Of a stretch of 64,000 nucleotides of DNA, positions 51,922 through 63,058 are shown piece after piece. The stretch lies in assembly GCA_015660865.1 (NCBI GenBank), contig JACTUA010000005.1:62001-126000 (forward strand), given 5' to 3'. The stretch is from Methanomicrobiales archaeon (GTDB taxonomy: Archaea > Halobacteriota > Methanomicrobia > Methanomicrobiales > JACTUA01). The notes under the pieces were generated by a model. It worked only from the letters and a program-made list of their open reading frames with translations, ran no database searches and was not told where the DNA came from. The stretch's first letter is position 1, and each line of letters opens with the position of its first letter. Position numbers and translations under genes: made by a program.

Positions 51922-52119
51922 ATGCTCTCGGGCACAGGAAGGATCCTCGTGAAACAGGTTTGTGATGTCTGCGGGAAGGAGGCCATCGGCATGCAGATCA
52001 TGGGATGCTGCACTGCAACGGTCTGCGAAGAGCACGCGGAACCCATGTTACGCGGGTTGAAACCGGGGGAGCTGAAAGAATGGGGCATCTGTTGCTTCCT
52101 CCGGTTCGGTGAGACGTAA
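51922..52119 (+). CDS. Small Cys-rich protein
   Basis: A 65-residue protein with seven cysteines: KQVCDVCGKEAIGMQIMGCCTATVCEEHAE and GICCFLRFGET. The CxxC followed by a CC and a CxxH arrangement suggests a zinc-binding mini-domain like treble-clef fingers. Family unknown. GTG 51949 is an alternative start. It lies next to DUF2115. Confidence 0.65.
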   Translation: MLSGTGRILVKQVCDVCGKEAIGMQIMGCCTATVCEEHAEPMLRGLKPGELKEWGICCFLRFGET

Positions 52120-52453
52120 CCTGAAGGCTGAGTTATCCCGGGGATTCTCTGTGCCGGGCCGTGGTTTCACCGATGGAATGGCGGGGGTGGAGAACAGGAC
52201 AATATATCGAAGCCCCAGCCGTGAGCCCCGTATTGTGGTCTGATTCCATCTTCCTCCAACCACTTGACATAAAATCGAACTTTCTTCTGGTTCCAGAGAG
52301 CATTGGTCGTTCGGGGATACATATGTTCTGGAAACAGCTTGAATTCTGCTATTTATGAGGTTCCATAGTTCAGCACTATCCCCCTATCCCGAACTCAATC
52401 TCGGCATAAAGTGACCCCTTCCCCTGTATTCATCGCCCTTTCTCTTCCGGAAA
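52120..52453. other. AT-richer gap with possible gene remnant
   Basis: About 330 bases between the small Cys-rich gene and ahbC. The base composition is lower in GC than nearby coding DNA. On the minus strand a frame 52322-52167 encodes a protein-like segment beginning MYPRTTNALWNQKKVRFYV, followed by KWLEEDGIRPQYG, then a poor tail ending in SPPPPFHR. It has no ribosome site and looks like a leftover of an unidentified gene. No other feature is seen. Confidence 0.35.
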
Positions 52454-53656
52454 CTATTGGGTTCTGACATTTCCCTTCCGGGTGACGAAACAGAAAGGGT
52501 CCTCCGCCAGAAAATCTCCAGATGCTGCATGCCCACGGATTCGGCAACCTCCCCCGCAGAGATCCCGGTAGCCGCAATCCCCGCACTTGCCGCCGAACTG
52601 CGCTTTTTTATTCCGAAACAGGGCAAGCACAGGGTTGGACGAATCTGCCCATAATATGCTGAAGGGCCGTTCCCGAATATTCCCCACGAGGAAATCCGGG
52701 GTCCGGGCAAACTGGCAGGGATACACATTCCCGCAGGGATCGATATTCGCCACCCGGTTGCCCGCGCTGCATCCCCCCCGAAGGGATCTCAGGAGATCCT
52801 GTGCATCTGCAAGGTCCGGGGATCCATCCCGCTCCATGGATTCGAGCAGGTGGATGCAGTCCTGGGGTGCGTCTACCGTGAGAAATTCAATGGATGCTGG
52901 GTCTGTCTCCTTCGCTTTCCGGTAGAGCAATCCGAGAGCTTCGGTTACCTCGGAGCTGGTGAGCTGTAGCTGATCATAGACCTCTCTCCCGCGGCCGCTG
53001 GGTACAAGCCAGTAAACACAGAAACGGCTTGCACCGATTTTAATCGCGAGGTCGATAAGATCTCCTAATTCATCCTTGTTCTCCCGTGTCAGAGTGACCC
53101 GTACCCCACATCGGATACCCGCTTCCTGACAATGGGTAAAGGCTGCAATGGAACGTTCAAAGGCCCCCGGCGAATTCCTGAACCTGTCATGGGTCGCAGC
53201 CATTGCCCCGTCTAGGGAGATTCCGACGTATTCGATACCGCTCTCCCTGATCCTCTGGGCTGTATCGGGAGTAATCAGGGTACCGTTGGTGCTGAGAGCG
53301 ACCTTGATCCCTCGCTTTATTGCGTAATCTGCAAGGTCCATGACGTCAGGGCGCAGCAGGGGCTCTCCTCCAGAGAACAGGATGAGTGGCACCCCCATAC
53401 CTGAAAGATCATCTATGAGGGAGACGGCCTCATGGGTGGAGAGCTCCCCGAGGATGTCTCGTCCCGGATCCGAACGGCTGTAACAATGCTCGCAGGCAAG
53501 ATTACAGCGATCTGTGAGATTCCAGAAGACCACGGGTCTACTCATCCCGGAGAAGGCAAGGTACCTGCTCGGCATGGCATTCCCGGTAGCTCGGCGATGG
53601 TGCATGATCGCGCTGACTGTTCCCCGGCCATGGAGGCACTGGGTAATCCTGTTCAT
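52454..53656 (-). CDS. ahbC: 12,18-didecarboxysirohaem deacetylase (radical SAM, AhbC)
   Basis: A 400-residue radical SAM/SPASM enzyme of the sirohaem-dependent haem pathway, which removes the acetate side chains of didecarboxysirohaem to give Fe-coproporphyrin. PVVFWNLTDRCNLACEHCYSRSDP holds the CX3CX2C cluster site, LILFSGGEPLLRPD the SAM-contact motif, and GNIRERPFSILW with CGDCGYRDLCGGGCR the auxiliary cluster region. The order of these motifs and the LTVDAPQD segment match AhbC better than AhbD. Its ATG overlaps the ahbB stop. It is last in the run ahbD-ahbA-ahbB-ahbC. Confidence 0.88.
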   Translation of the reverse strand: MNRITQCLHGRGTVSAIMHHRRATGNAMPSRYLAFSGMSRPVVFWNLTDRCNLACEHCYSRSDPGRDILGELSTHEAVSLIDDLSGMGVPLILFSGGEPLLRPDVMDLADYAIKRGIKVALSTNGTLITPDTAQRIRESGIEYVGISLDGAMAATHDRFRNSPGAFERSIAAFTHCQEAGIRCGVRVTLTRENKDELGDLIDLAIKIGASRFCVYWLVPSGRGREVYDQLQLTSSEVTEALGLLYRKAKETDPASIEFLTVDAPQDCIHLLESMERDGSPDLADAQDLLRSLRGGCSAGNRVANIDPCGNVYPCQFARTPDFLVGNIRERPFSILWADSSNPVLALFRNKKAQFGGKCGDCGYRDLCGGGCRIRGHAASGDFLAEDPFCFVTRKGNVRTQ

Positions 53657-54141
53657 GGCGTGCCCCTCCCGTTTTCACCAATCCGAACATTCGGTACACG
53701 TTTAAACTCCTTTATACTGAAAAGAACGATGTAATCACGGATCCCGGTCTTCTCTGAGATCCCCCTCACCTCATCGAGAACCTCCTCTCTCGTGTACCCG
53801 TGATGAACCGTATAAAGGGAATATTCCCATTTGCCCGGGACACGTGTCCTTTCATAGCAATGGGTGACACCGGGATATGATGCGAGGAGCGAACCGGCAT
53901 CACCATCTCCTGTATCCGGTACTTTCCAAGCCACCAGGGCATTTGCCGATATGCCAATGAGCCGCTGGTTGATCCGAGCCTTGAACTTTCGTATGACCCC
54001 TTCAGTCAAGAGCCGCCGCAGTCTTTCGATTACCTCTTCACCGGATATGCCGAGCCGGTTCCCGATATCGTCGAAGGGCTCGGGCACGAAGGGGAGGCCT
54101 CCTTCGAGCTCACCAAGGAGGCGCCTGTCAAGGGGATCCAT
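53653..54141 (-). CDS. ahbB: Sirohaem decarboxylase AhbB
   Basis: A 162-residue protein of the Lrp/AsnC-like AhbA/B family. With AhbA it decarboxylates the two acetates on C12 and C18 of sirohaem. The N-terminal wHTH (LGISGEEVIERLRRLLTEGVIRKF) is retained, and YPGVTHCYERTRVPGKWEYSLYTVHHGYT is the AhbB-specific active-site block, ending LFSIKEFKRV. Its start overlaps ahbA by 14 bases and its end overlaps ahbC, which makes a tightly coupled set. Confidence 0.9.
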   Translation of the reverse strand: MDPLDRRLLGELEGGLPFVPEPFDDIGNRLGISGEEVIERLRRLLTEGVIRKFKARINQRLIGISANALVAWKVPDTGDGDAGSLLASYPGVTHCYERTRVPGKWEYSLYTVHHGYTREEVLDEVRGISEKTGIRDYIVLFSIKEFKRVPNVRIGENGRGTP

Positions 54142-54640
54142 AACCCTCCTCCAGTCTCCCGTTCAGGATATGGGAGAAACGGACATCGATTTTAAATTGC
54201 CTGACCGTGGACAAATTGAGAATATCCCGTTCGGGTATTCCGGTCCTCTTCAGAATCTTGGAGAGAACCTCGCCCAGTCTCTCTTCGTTCTCTGCAGTGA
54301 GGGTGAACCATATGGCAAAGGTATTATCCCGCTGGAAATTGTGGGAGACCTCCGGGTAGCCGCTGATTATGGCAGCTACATCGCTGATCCTTTCGATCGG
54401 GACCGGAAGGGCAATGAGGGTTGTAGCCGTAAGTCCCAGATGATGGGAATCAAGGATCGGTGATATTGCCCGCACGATTCCCAGATTACGCATTCGCCCT
54501 AGTCTTTCCAGAACTTCCTGTTCGGGGACCCCCAGCCGGGTACCAAGAGCAGCCCAGGGCCGTGGAACCAGGGGAATGTCATCCTGAAGTGTATCAAGCA
54601 GCATCAGATCAATCCGATCTAAGCGGGCATCTCCGTTCAT
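54128..54640 (-). CDS. ahbA: Sirohaem decarboxylase AhbA
   Basis: A 170-residue partner of AhbB in the same decarboxylation step. It has an Lrp-like N-terminal wHTH (LGVPEQEVLERLGRMRNLGIVRAISPIL) and the AhbA block GYPEVSHNFQRDNTFAIWFTLTAENEERL, with NLSTVRQFKIDVRF closing. AhbA and AhbB form a heterodimer in characterised sulfate reducers and methanogens. The ATG overlaps the ahbD stop (ATGA). Confidence 0.9.
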   Translation of the reverse strand: MNGDARLDRIDLMLLDTLQDDIPLVPRPWAALGTRLGVPEQEVLERLGRMRNLGIVRAISPILDSHHLGLTATTLIALPVPIERISDVAAIISGYPEVSHNFQRDNTFAIWFTLTAENEERLGEVLSKILKRTGIPERDILNLSTVRQFKIDVRFSHILNGRLEEGYGSP

Positions 54641-55716
54641 TGCGCCACGACCCCCGGTTCGTAAGGACAGAAGGGATCCTCGGAGCAGAGATCCCCTTTC
54701 AGCAGATCCGGTTCAGCGAGACCATCGCACCATCCGGGAGAGACTGAACCTGCGTGGTTGTACGCCCGTGCCCGGCATCCCCCGCAATCTCTCCTGAAGC
54801 TGCACCGCCCACATTTGCCGGTGAGCTTATCGTTATCACGGAGGGCAGCAAAAACCGGGGATCTCTCCCAGAGCTCAGAGAAGGGCGTGTTCCGGATATT
54901 GCCAACCCTCACTGGCAGGTAGGGGCATGGCGTGACATCGCCATTTGCATAAATCCGGCAGTAGCTGATACCGGCGATGCAACCTCGACCCCAGTCGCTA
55001 TTCGAAATCCCGAGGTCGCTTGCTATGCGGCGGAATTGCGGGGCACAGGTTGGGCGGATATTGAGATCATTGTCCCTGAACCTGATGAGGACCTGCCGGA
55101 TCAGATCCTCGTATTCCTGGGGTCTGATAGGACCCATCTCCCGGGCCCTCCCAGTCGGAACCGGGAAGAAGAGCTGGTAATCGCGGACACCAAGGGATGT
55201 GCCCAAACGGATCACCCTCTCGATCTCCTTTATAGCAGGCTGCATGATCGACATGTTGATCTGGACGCCAATCCCTTCGTCCTGGCAGTGCCGGAGAGCT
55301 TGGACTGCCCGCTCCCACACGCCGCCCACCCCGCGAAATGCGTCATGAACCTGCGGGTCTGCCGAGTCGAGGCTGATGGCTACCGCCCGGATCCCAGCCT
55401 CGCGAAGCCGTGATGCGGCTTCCCGATCGATCAGGAATCCACTGGTGCCCATGACCATCCTGAGCCCGCGGCTGGTCCCGTACGCCGCGATGTCATAGAC
55501 ATCCTCCCGCAGGAGTGGTTCTCCCCCGCTCAGGACGACAACCGGCTTTCCGGCAGCCCTGATCTGGTCAATGACATCAAAGGCTTCCTCCGTGGAGAGA
55601 GCCTGCTCCGCCTCACGATCCCCGGCGTCCACGTAGCAGTGGGCACATTTCAGCGGACACCGCAGGGTAATATTCCACGAGATAATCCGTGGCGCCCCGC
55701 TGGATATACCCTTCAC
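54637..55716 (-). CDS. ahbD: Haem b synthase AhbD (radical SAM)
   Basis: A 359-residue radical SAM enzyme that oxidatively decarboxylates the two propionates of Fe-coproporphyrin to the vinyl groups of haem b. ISWNITLRCPLKCAHCYVDAGD holds the CX3CX2C site and VVLSGGEPLLREDVYD the SAM motif. CAPQFRRI, RGCIAGISYCRIYANGDVTPCPYL and CGRCSFRRDCGGCRARAY, then EDPFCPY, are the auxiliary-cluster segments diagnostic of AhbD. The start is GTG 55716, because the family begins near RIISWNIT. It lies 86 bases after katG, and a palindrome occupies that gap. Confidence 0.9.
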   Translation of the reverse strand: MKGISSGAPRIISWNITLRCPLKCAHCYVDAGDREAEQALSTEEAFDVIDQIRAAGKPVVVLSGGEPLLREDVYDIAAYGTSRGLRMVMGTSGFLIDREAASRLREAGIRAVAISLDSADPQVHDAFRGVGGVWERAVQALRHCQDEGIGVQINMSIMQPAIKEIERVIRLGTSLGVRDYQLFFPVPTGRAREMGPIRPQEYEDLIRQVLIRFRDNDLNIRPTCAPQFRRIASDLGISNSDWGRGCIAGISYCRIYANGDVTPCPYLPVRVGNIRNTPFSELWERSPVFAALRDNDKLTGKCGRCSFRRDCGGCRARAYNHAGSVSPGWCDGLAEPDLLKGDLCSEDPFCPYEPGVVAQ

Positions 55717-55760
55717 AACTTTAGCCCTTTTACCACACTCTGCCCGAGTTCCTTATCCGC

Positions 55761-55787
55761 CTTCGTGAGGTTCTCCACTATACGAAG
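55761..55787 (-). promoter_or_regulatory. Palindrome CTTCGT-N15-ACGAAG between katG and ahbD
   Basis: Six-base arms at 55761-55766 and 55782-55787 flank 15 bases. A weak TATA-like GCATAAAC lies just upstream on the minus strand (~55791-55799), so a start near 55770 would fall in the palindrome. The arms repeat the TTCGT/ACGAA core of the repeats before rpl10e. Confidence 0.4.
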
Positions 55788-55802
55788 ACGTTTATGCTAC
55801 GA

Positions 55803-58260
<2,458 letters not shown>

Positions 58261-58332
58261 AGCCCCAGCCGAGATTTGAACTCGGGGCCTGCTGATTACA
58301 AGTCAGCCGCTCTACCACTAAGCCACTGGGGC
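58261..58332 (-). tRNA. tRNA-Thr (anticodon UGU)
   Basis: A 72-base tRNA on the minus strand: acceptor GCCCCAG/CTGGGGC, D arm with GTGGTAGAGC, anticodon stem GCTGA/TCAGC around CTTGTAA (anticodon TGT, reading ACA), and T loop TTCAAAT with stem CCGAG/CTCGG. The discriminator is U, as in archaeal tRNA-Thr. CCA is not encoded. Its 3' end faces the katG gene, a typical integration side, but I saw no direct repeat of the 3' end. Confidence 0.93.
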
Positions 58333-58388
58333 ATGACTTATTGTACGGCCCGGTTCCTGAAAAAGGTGGCGAATGGCAGGGCTCCCCC

Positions 58389-58640
58389 CTAGATGGAGAC
58401 CCGCTTCCACTCGACCCTCCCGTTGTACTCGATCTCGATGATCCTGTGGTACGGGATGACCACTGTCTCTTCGCCGGTTCCCATCTCGAAGTAGGTGTTG
58501 GCAAGCTTCGTGATCCGGCCCCCTTCTACCGTCGCGCGACTCATGGGAGCCCCCCGGTTCTCGTAGACGATCCGCACGAGGCCGAAGTCGAACTTCGGGT
58601 CATATTTATACCGGCGGAGGAGGGCGACACTCTCTCTCAT
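58389..58640 (-). CDS. DUF504 (UPF0248) family protein
   Basis: An 83-residue archaeal protein of the DUF504 family. KYDPKFDFGLVRIVYENRGAPMSRATVEGGRI and VIPYHRIIEIEYNGRVEWKR are family motifs. Members are found beside RNA-repair or tRNA-processing genes in some archaea. The start at ATG 58640 is chosen because GTTTATCAG (minus strand, ~58670) predicts a leaderless message; the frame continues upstream without family similarity. It is divergent from mmp10. Confidence 0.85.
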   Translation of the reverse strand: MRESVALLRRYKYDPKFDFGLVRIVYENRGAPMSRATVEGGRITKLANTYFEMGTGEETVVIPYHRIIEIEYNGRVEWKRVSI

Positions 58641-58792
58641 GAATAGGCCCGTGGCCGCTTCGGCTGATAAACATATCGCCAGGGGGGAATACCGTCGGAT
58701 TCTCGATCTAAGGCCCCGAAACCTGCAGCCCGGAGAGAAGGGGGTCCTCTTCATCACAAGGTCATTATGGTTGGAGCACGGACTTAGCATGG

Positions 58793-60022
58793 ATGCCCCA
58801 GCTCACGGTGGACATCGGGGGCAGGCCGGGCCTCGACTGCCGGGGCTTCTGCGACTACTGCTACTTCAGGCATGCAAAGGACGTCCCCCCGTTCGGGTGC
58901 AGGCACTGCCCGCCCTTCAGGAAGGGCTGCGACTACTGCTCGCGATCGGTGAAGGAGCGGTACTCGGGCTTTCGGGACCTGCCCGCCATCGCGGATGACA
59001 TCCTCGCGAGCCTCCAGATGATGGAAGGGGACCTCTCCAGGATCACCATCAGCGGCGGCGGCGACCCGAGCTGCTACCCCCGATTCCGGGACCTCGTGGA
59101 CCTCATCGCCGGGATGGAGGCGCCCCTTCACATCGGGTACACGAGCGGGAAGGGCTTCGACGATCCCGACCTCTCCAGGTTCCTCCTCGAACGCGGTCTC
59201 GCCGAAATCTCCTTCACCATCTTCGCCTCATCCCCGGAACTCCGGCGGAAACACATGCATGACCCGACCCCCGAGGTCTCCCTCTCCATCCTTGAGGATC
59301 TCTGCGGAGGGTGCGATGTCTACGGGGCTGCTGTGGTGATCCCCGGGGTGAACGACGGCGAGGTCCTCCTCGAGACCTGCAGCTGGCTCGAGGAGCGGGG
59401 GGCGAAGGGGCTCATCCTCATGCGGTTTGCGAATACGCCTGAATCGGGGCTCATCCTGGGGAACGCCCCTATCCTTCCCGGTCAGACGATGCAGACCGTG
59501 GAAGAATTCCGGGACATGGTCACCTCCCTTTCCAGGGAGTTCAGGATGAAGATCACCGGGACGCCGCTCTGGGACCCGGAGATCGGATCCCCCTTCGCCA
59601 TCCTCTCCGAGGACGGGCTGCTCGACAAACTCCCCCGGGTGACGGGGCGGGCCAGCGTCGTCAGCGGCCGGGTGGCAGCCCCCTTCATCCAGGAGATCCT
59701 GGACCGGCGGGGATACCGCTGCAGGGTCGTGCCCGCCGACAAGGAGATCGCCTGCCTCATCACTATCGACGACCTGGAGCGCCTCAATCCCGGCGATCTC
59801 GAGGGTGTGGTGATCTTCCCCGGCCGGGCCTTTGTCCATGACGAGGAGGCACGGGAGGTCCTCTCGGCCGACGGATGCGACCGGGTCGTGGTGAGGGGGC
59901 CCGAGACCCTCACCGCCGATGGTGAGACCTCCATGGGGATGACAAGGAACCAGGTCCTCGAGATGGAGCTCGAGGGCATCGGGAACCTCATCCGGCTCAT
60001 CAACCAGTACGGGACCGAGTAA
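58793..60022 (+). CDS. mmp10: Mmp10, McrA arginine C-methyltransferase (radical SAM)
   Basis: A 409-residue methanogenesis marker 10 protein. It is a cobalamin-using radical SAM enzyme that methylates a specific arginine carbon in the active site of methyl-coenzyme M reductase. The cluster site is CRGFCDYCYF (Cys16, Cys20, Cys23), followed by CRHCPPFRKGCDYC, which adds further cysteines typical of Mmp10. ITISGGGDPSCYPRF is the SAM motif, and GYTSGKGF follows. It is the strongest single sign that the organism is a methanogen. It lies divergent from DUF504 and before the peptidase gene. Confidence 0.93.
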   Translation: MPQLTVDIGGRPGLDCRGFCDYCYFRHAKDVPPFGCRHCPPFRKGCDYCSRSVKERYSGFRDLPAIADDILASLQMMEGDLSRITISGGGDPSCYPRFRDLVDLIAGMEAPLHIGYTSGKGFDDPDLSRFLLERGLAEISFTIFASSPELRRKHMHDPTPEVSLSILEDLCGGCDVYGAAVVIPGVNDGEVLLETCSWLEERGAKGLILMRFANTPESGLILGNAPILPGQTMQTVEEFRDMVTSLSREFRMKITGTPLWDPEIGSPFAILSEDGLLDKLPRVTGRASVVSGRVAAPFIQEILDRRGYRCRVVPADKEIACLITIDDLERLNPGDLEGVVIFPGRAFVHDEEAREVLSADGCDRVVVRGPETLTADGETSMGMTRNQVLEMELEGIGNLIRLINQYGTE

Positions 60023-60068
60023 TCCACCGGGAAGCGCTCTTCCTCTGCCCTGGCGGCGATAAGCAAAC

Positions 60069-60078
60069 GCTATATCTC
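60069..60078 (+). promoter_or_regulatory. TATA-like element before the aminopeptidase gene
   Basis: GCTATATCTC ends about 32 bases before ATG 60110. Confidence 0.4.
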
Positions 60079-60109
60079 CCGGAGGGGTATTCATCCTCCG
60101 GAGTCTCCC

Positions 60110-62974
60110 ATGGACCGGATCTTCAGGTATTACCCCCAGGACTTCGGCGAGATCCCGGTGAAGGTCGTCCACATGGACCTCACCTTCGATGTCTATGACG
60201 ACCATACCCGGGTCACCTCCCTGCTTACAGTGAAGACCCTCGATTCCTCCCTCCAGATCCTGGCCCTGAACGCAAAGGACCTCGAGATCATCTCCATCAC
60301 CTCTGAGGGCCGCCGGGTCACCGCCGATAACCGGAGGGCGGAGGCAAAGATTCTCCTCACGTTCCAGCCCCGCATACCGCCCGGGACCGAGTTCACTGTC
60401 CGCACGGAGACCATCTGTCACCCGACGCGTAACATCCTGGAAGGGCTCTACTACGATGAGACCCCCCCCGGTGCCCCGCCCACCCAGATCACCCAGTGCC
60501 AGCAGTGGGGGTTCCAGCGCCTCGTACCCTGCATCGACGACATGACAGCCAAGTGCACTTACCTGACCACGATCATTGCCAGCTCCCGGTACACCCACCT
60601 CATCTCCAACGGGGATGTCGCGGAAGAACGGCATCCGGTGGGAGGAGACCGGGACCGGATCCGGTACGCGAACATGGTCACCCCCATGGCGCCCTATCTC
60701 TTCTTCCTTGGTGTGGGAACCTACACGTCTTTCAGGAGGGGGTGCGAGTACCCCGACGGGAAGACCTTCACGCTGGAGCTCCTGGTGCCCCCTTCCTCAG
60801 ATCCCGCCCTCGGGAGGGAGGCTCTCGGGATCCTCCACGATGCGGTCATCTGGGTCTACCTCTTCACCGGCCCCGAACAGTTCAGGGGCCTGGAGACGAG
60901 GGAGGAGATGTTCCGGCTCATCCAGGAGCGCGAGAACCTCAAAGGGGGGGGCGGAGATCCCGTGCGCCTCAAGACGGTGCGGGAGAATCTCTCTGATCTC
61001 ACCTCCCGCATCACCCCGGGCTACCAGTATACCGGGACCGTCTATCGCGAGATCGGGATGCAGAACTCAGACTTCGGGGGGATGGAGAACGTGGGGAACA
61101 CCACCATCACCACGAACCGGATCATGCCCTTCCCCGAGATGACCGACCCGGCCTTCGATTACCTCTTTCGCGTGAAGGTCCACGAGTACTACCACAACCT
61201 GAACGGCTCCGAGGTGACAGGGAGATCTCCCTTCGAGCTCTGGCTCAACGAGGCGGTCACGGTCTTCATCGAGAATAAAAACCATGCCTTCCTCTTCGGG
61301 CCCGATTATAACCGCCTCCTTACCGTCCTCACCCTCCTCTCCCCCGATGGCGGGACCCTGGCCCTGGACGCAGGGGCCATGGCCATGCCGATCGAGCCCG
61401 ACGGGTTCAATGACCCGAACGACCTGATCACGGCCGTCACCTACGTGAAAGCCCCCGAGTTCGTGCGCATGGTGGAGACCCTTATGGGGAGGGAGGCCTT
61501 TGCCCAGGCCCTGAACGCCTACCACTCGGGATTCCGACACGCCAACGCCTCACGTGCCGACTGGATCGCCAGCATGGAGGCGGCGGGCCGCCAGGAATTT
61601 GCAGGGTTCGCGGAGGCCTGGCTGAAGGAGACCGGTTATCCCGTGGTCACCGCACGGACCGCGTACGACGAGGCCAGGCGGACCTTCTCACTCGACCTTC
61701 AGACCCCCCTCTCAAAGACCGGGAAGACCTGGGAGTTTCCCTTCTCGTATGCCCTCATCAGCGATGGGGGCAAGGTCCTTGCTGAAGGGATGAAGCGGAT
61801 CAGGAGCGGGAGCGATGTGATCACTATCACCGGGGTGGACCGCCCCGCCTATGCCTCGCTGAACCGTGGCTATTCCTTCTACGGGAAGGTCAGGTTTGAT
61901 CCCGGCGAAGAGGCCCTTCAGCTCCAGGCAAGGACCGATCCGGATGCGGTAAACCGGTACCTGGCATTTTTCACCCTTGCAGACAGGGAGAAGGCCCGGC
62001 TCGTCACAGAACCGGGCGGAGCCCCCTCCGGGATGTTCACCACCCTCTTCATGGAACTCCTCGGGGACCAGGATCTCCTTGACCGGGTGGGCGGGCAGGG
62101 CCTCACCATCTTCGAATCCGTAGAGGACGAGGGGCTTGCCCACCGGTACCAGTCTTTGTACGAGGCCAGGCAGAAGCTGCTCTCTGCCATAGCCGTGCGC
62201 CACCAGGAAGCCCTTCTATCCCTCTCCAGCTCTTTTGCCGCCGACCCTGCCCCTGCCACCCTTCCTGATCGTATCCGGGCCATCAAGAGGCGGCAGGTGA
62301 AGAACCTCTGCCTCGAGATCCTCGCCACCCTGGATAGTCCCGGGGTCCATCACATCCTCATCCGGCAGTTCCATGACTCCCCTGCAGCAAGTGACCGGCT
62401 CAATGCTTTCCGGCTCCTCCTTGCATCCTCATCCCATGACCGTCTCGCCATCTTCGAGAGATTCATGGATGAGTCCTCGAAGAACCTGGTGGCATGGGAG
62501 GCCTTCCTCTCCACAGTGGCAGGATCGAACGCGCCCGATCTCGTGGACCTCGTGCAGCGTGCCGAGAAGTCACCGGCGTTCCGGATCGAGCAGGCCAACG
62601 ACCAGCGGGCCCTCTACGGGCGGTTTGCCATGAACCGGAAGGTCTCCCTCCAGACCTCCGGGGGACGGACCTACTTCCTGAAGATCCTGGAAGGGCTCGG
62701 CAGGGTGAACGAGACCTCCACGGTGCGGGCCCTCCAGGCCTTCGGGCACCTAGACCGGATGGAGGAGGAGTACCACCTCCCCCTCGCCGGGCTTCTCATC
62801 GACCTTATGGGCGTCCTCGACCCGGCTGGAAACCCGGTGGCTTACAACACCATCAGGCGCCTCCTTCTCGGCGCCCCCTTGGCTCTGGCAGCGTACGAAG
62901 GGAAGTTCGGACCGGTGAAAGCCCTGCACCCGGAGGAGACCAGGGAAGAACCGGAGAGTGGTTCTTCGGGCTGA
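60110..62974 (+). CDS. M1-family metallo-aminopeptidase
   Basis: A 954-residue zinc aminopeptidase like PepN/alanyl aminopeptidase. The exopeptidase motif DFGGMENVGN is followed by the zinc site HEYYH (358-362) and the third ligand Glu381 in LWLNE, at the exact M1 spacing of 18 residues. N-terminal beta domain, catalytic domain and a long C-terminal helical domain are all present. It has no signal peptide and is probably cytoplasmic, trimming peptides. It is preceded by mmp10 on the same strand. Confidence 0.93.
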   Translation: MDRIFRYYPQDFGEIPVKVVHMDLTFDVYDDHTRVTSLLTVKTLDSSLQILALNAKDLEIISITSEGRRVTADNRRAEAKILLTFQPRIPPGTEFTVRTETICHPTRNILEGLYYDETPPGAPPTQITQCQQWGFQRLVPCIDDMTAKCTYLTTIIASSRYTHLISNGDVAEERHPVGGDRDRIRYANMVTPMAPYLFFLGVGTYTSFRRGCEYPDGKTFTLELLVPPSSDPALGREALGILHDAVIWVYLFTGPEQFRGLETREEMFRLIQERENLKGGGGDPVRLKTVRENLSDLTSRITPGYQYTGTVYREIGMQNSDFGGMENVGNTTITTNRIMPFPEMTDPAFDYLFRVKVHEYYHNLNGSEVTGRSPFELWLNEAVTVFIENKNHAFLFGPDYNRLLTVLTLLSPDGGTLALDAGAMAMPIEPDGFNDPNDLITAVTYVKAPEFVRMVETLMGREAFAQALNAYHSGFRHANASRADWIASMEAAGRQEFAGFAEAWLKETGYPVVTARTAYDEARRTFSLDLQTPLSKTGKTWEFPFSYALISDGGKVLAEGMKRIRSGSDVITITGVDRPAYASLNRGYSFYGKVRFDPGEEALQLQARTDPDAVNRYLAFFTLADREKARLVTEPGGAPSGMFTTLFMELLGDQDLLDRVGGQGLTIFESVEDEGLAHRYQSLYEARQKLLSAIAVRHQEALLSLSSSFAADPAPATLPDRIRAIKRRQVKNLCLEILATLDSPGVHHILIRQFHDSPAASDRLNAFRLLLASSSHDRLAIFERFMDESSKNLVAWEAFLSTVAGSNAPDLVDLVQRAEKSPAFRIEQANDQRALYGRFAMNRKVSLQTSGGRTYFLKILEGLGRVNETSTVRALQAFGHLDRMEEEYHLPLAGLLIDLMGVLDPAGNPVAYNTIRRLLLGAPLALAAYEGKFGPVKALHPEETREEPESGSSG

Positions 62975-63058
62975 AGGTGAAGGAATGGGAAACTTCAGAT
63001 CACGGACCTCCCGCTCCCCCATCCCAACCCTGAATATCCTCGCAGATCCATCCTGATC

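Noticed and set aside
58261-58332. tRNA-Thr as integration site of a katG-carrying element
   Set aside because: I found no direct repeat of the tRNA 3' end and no integrase in the window, so it stays a suggestion only.
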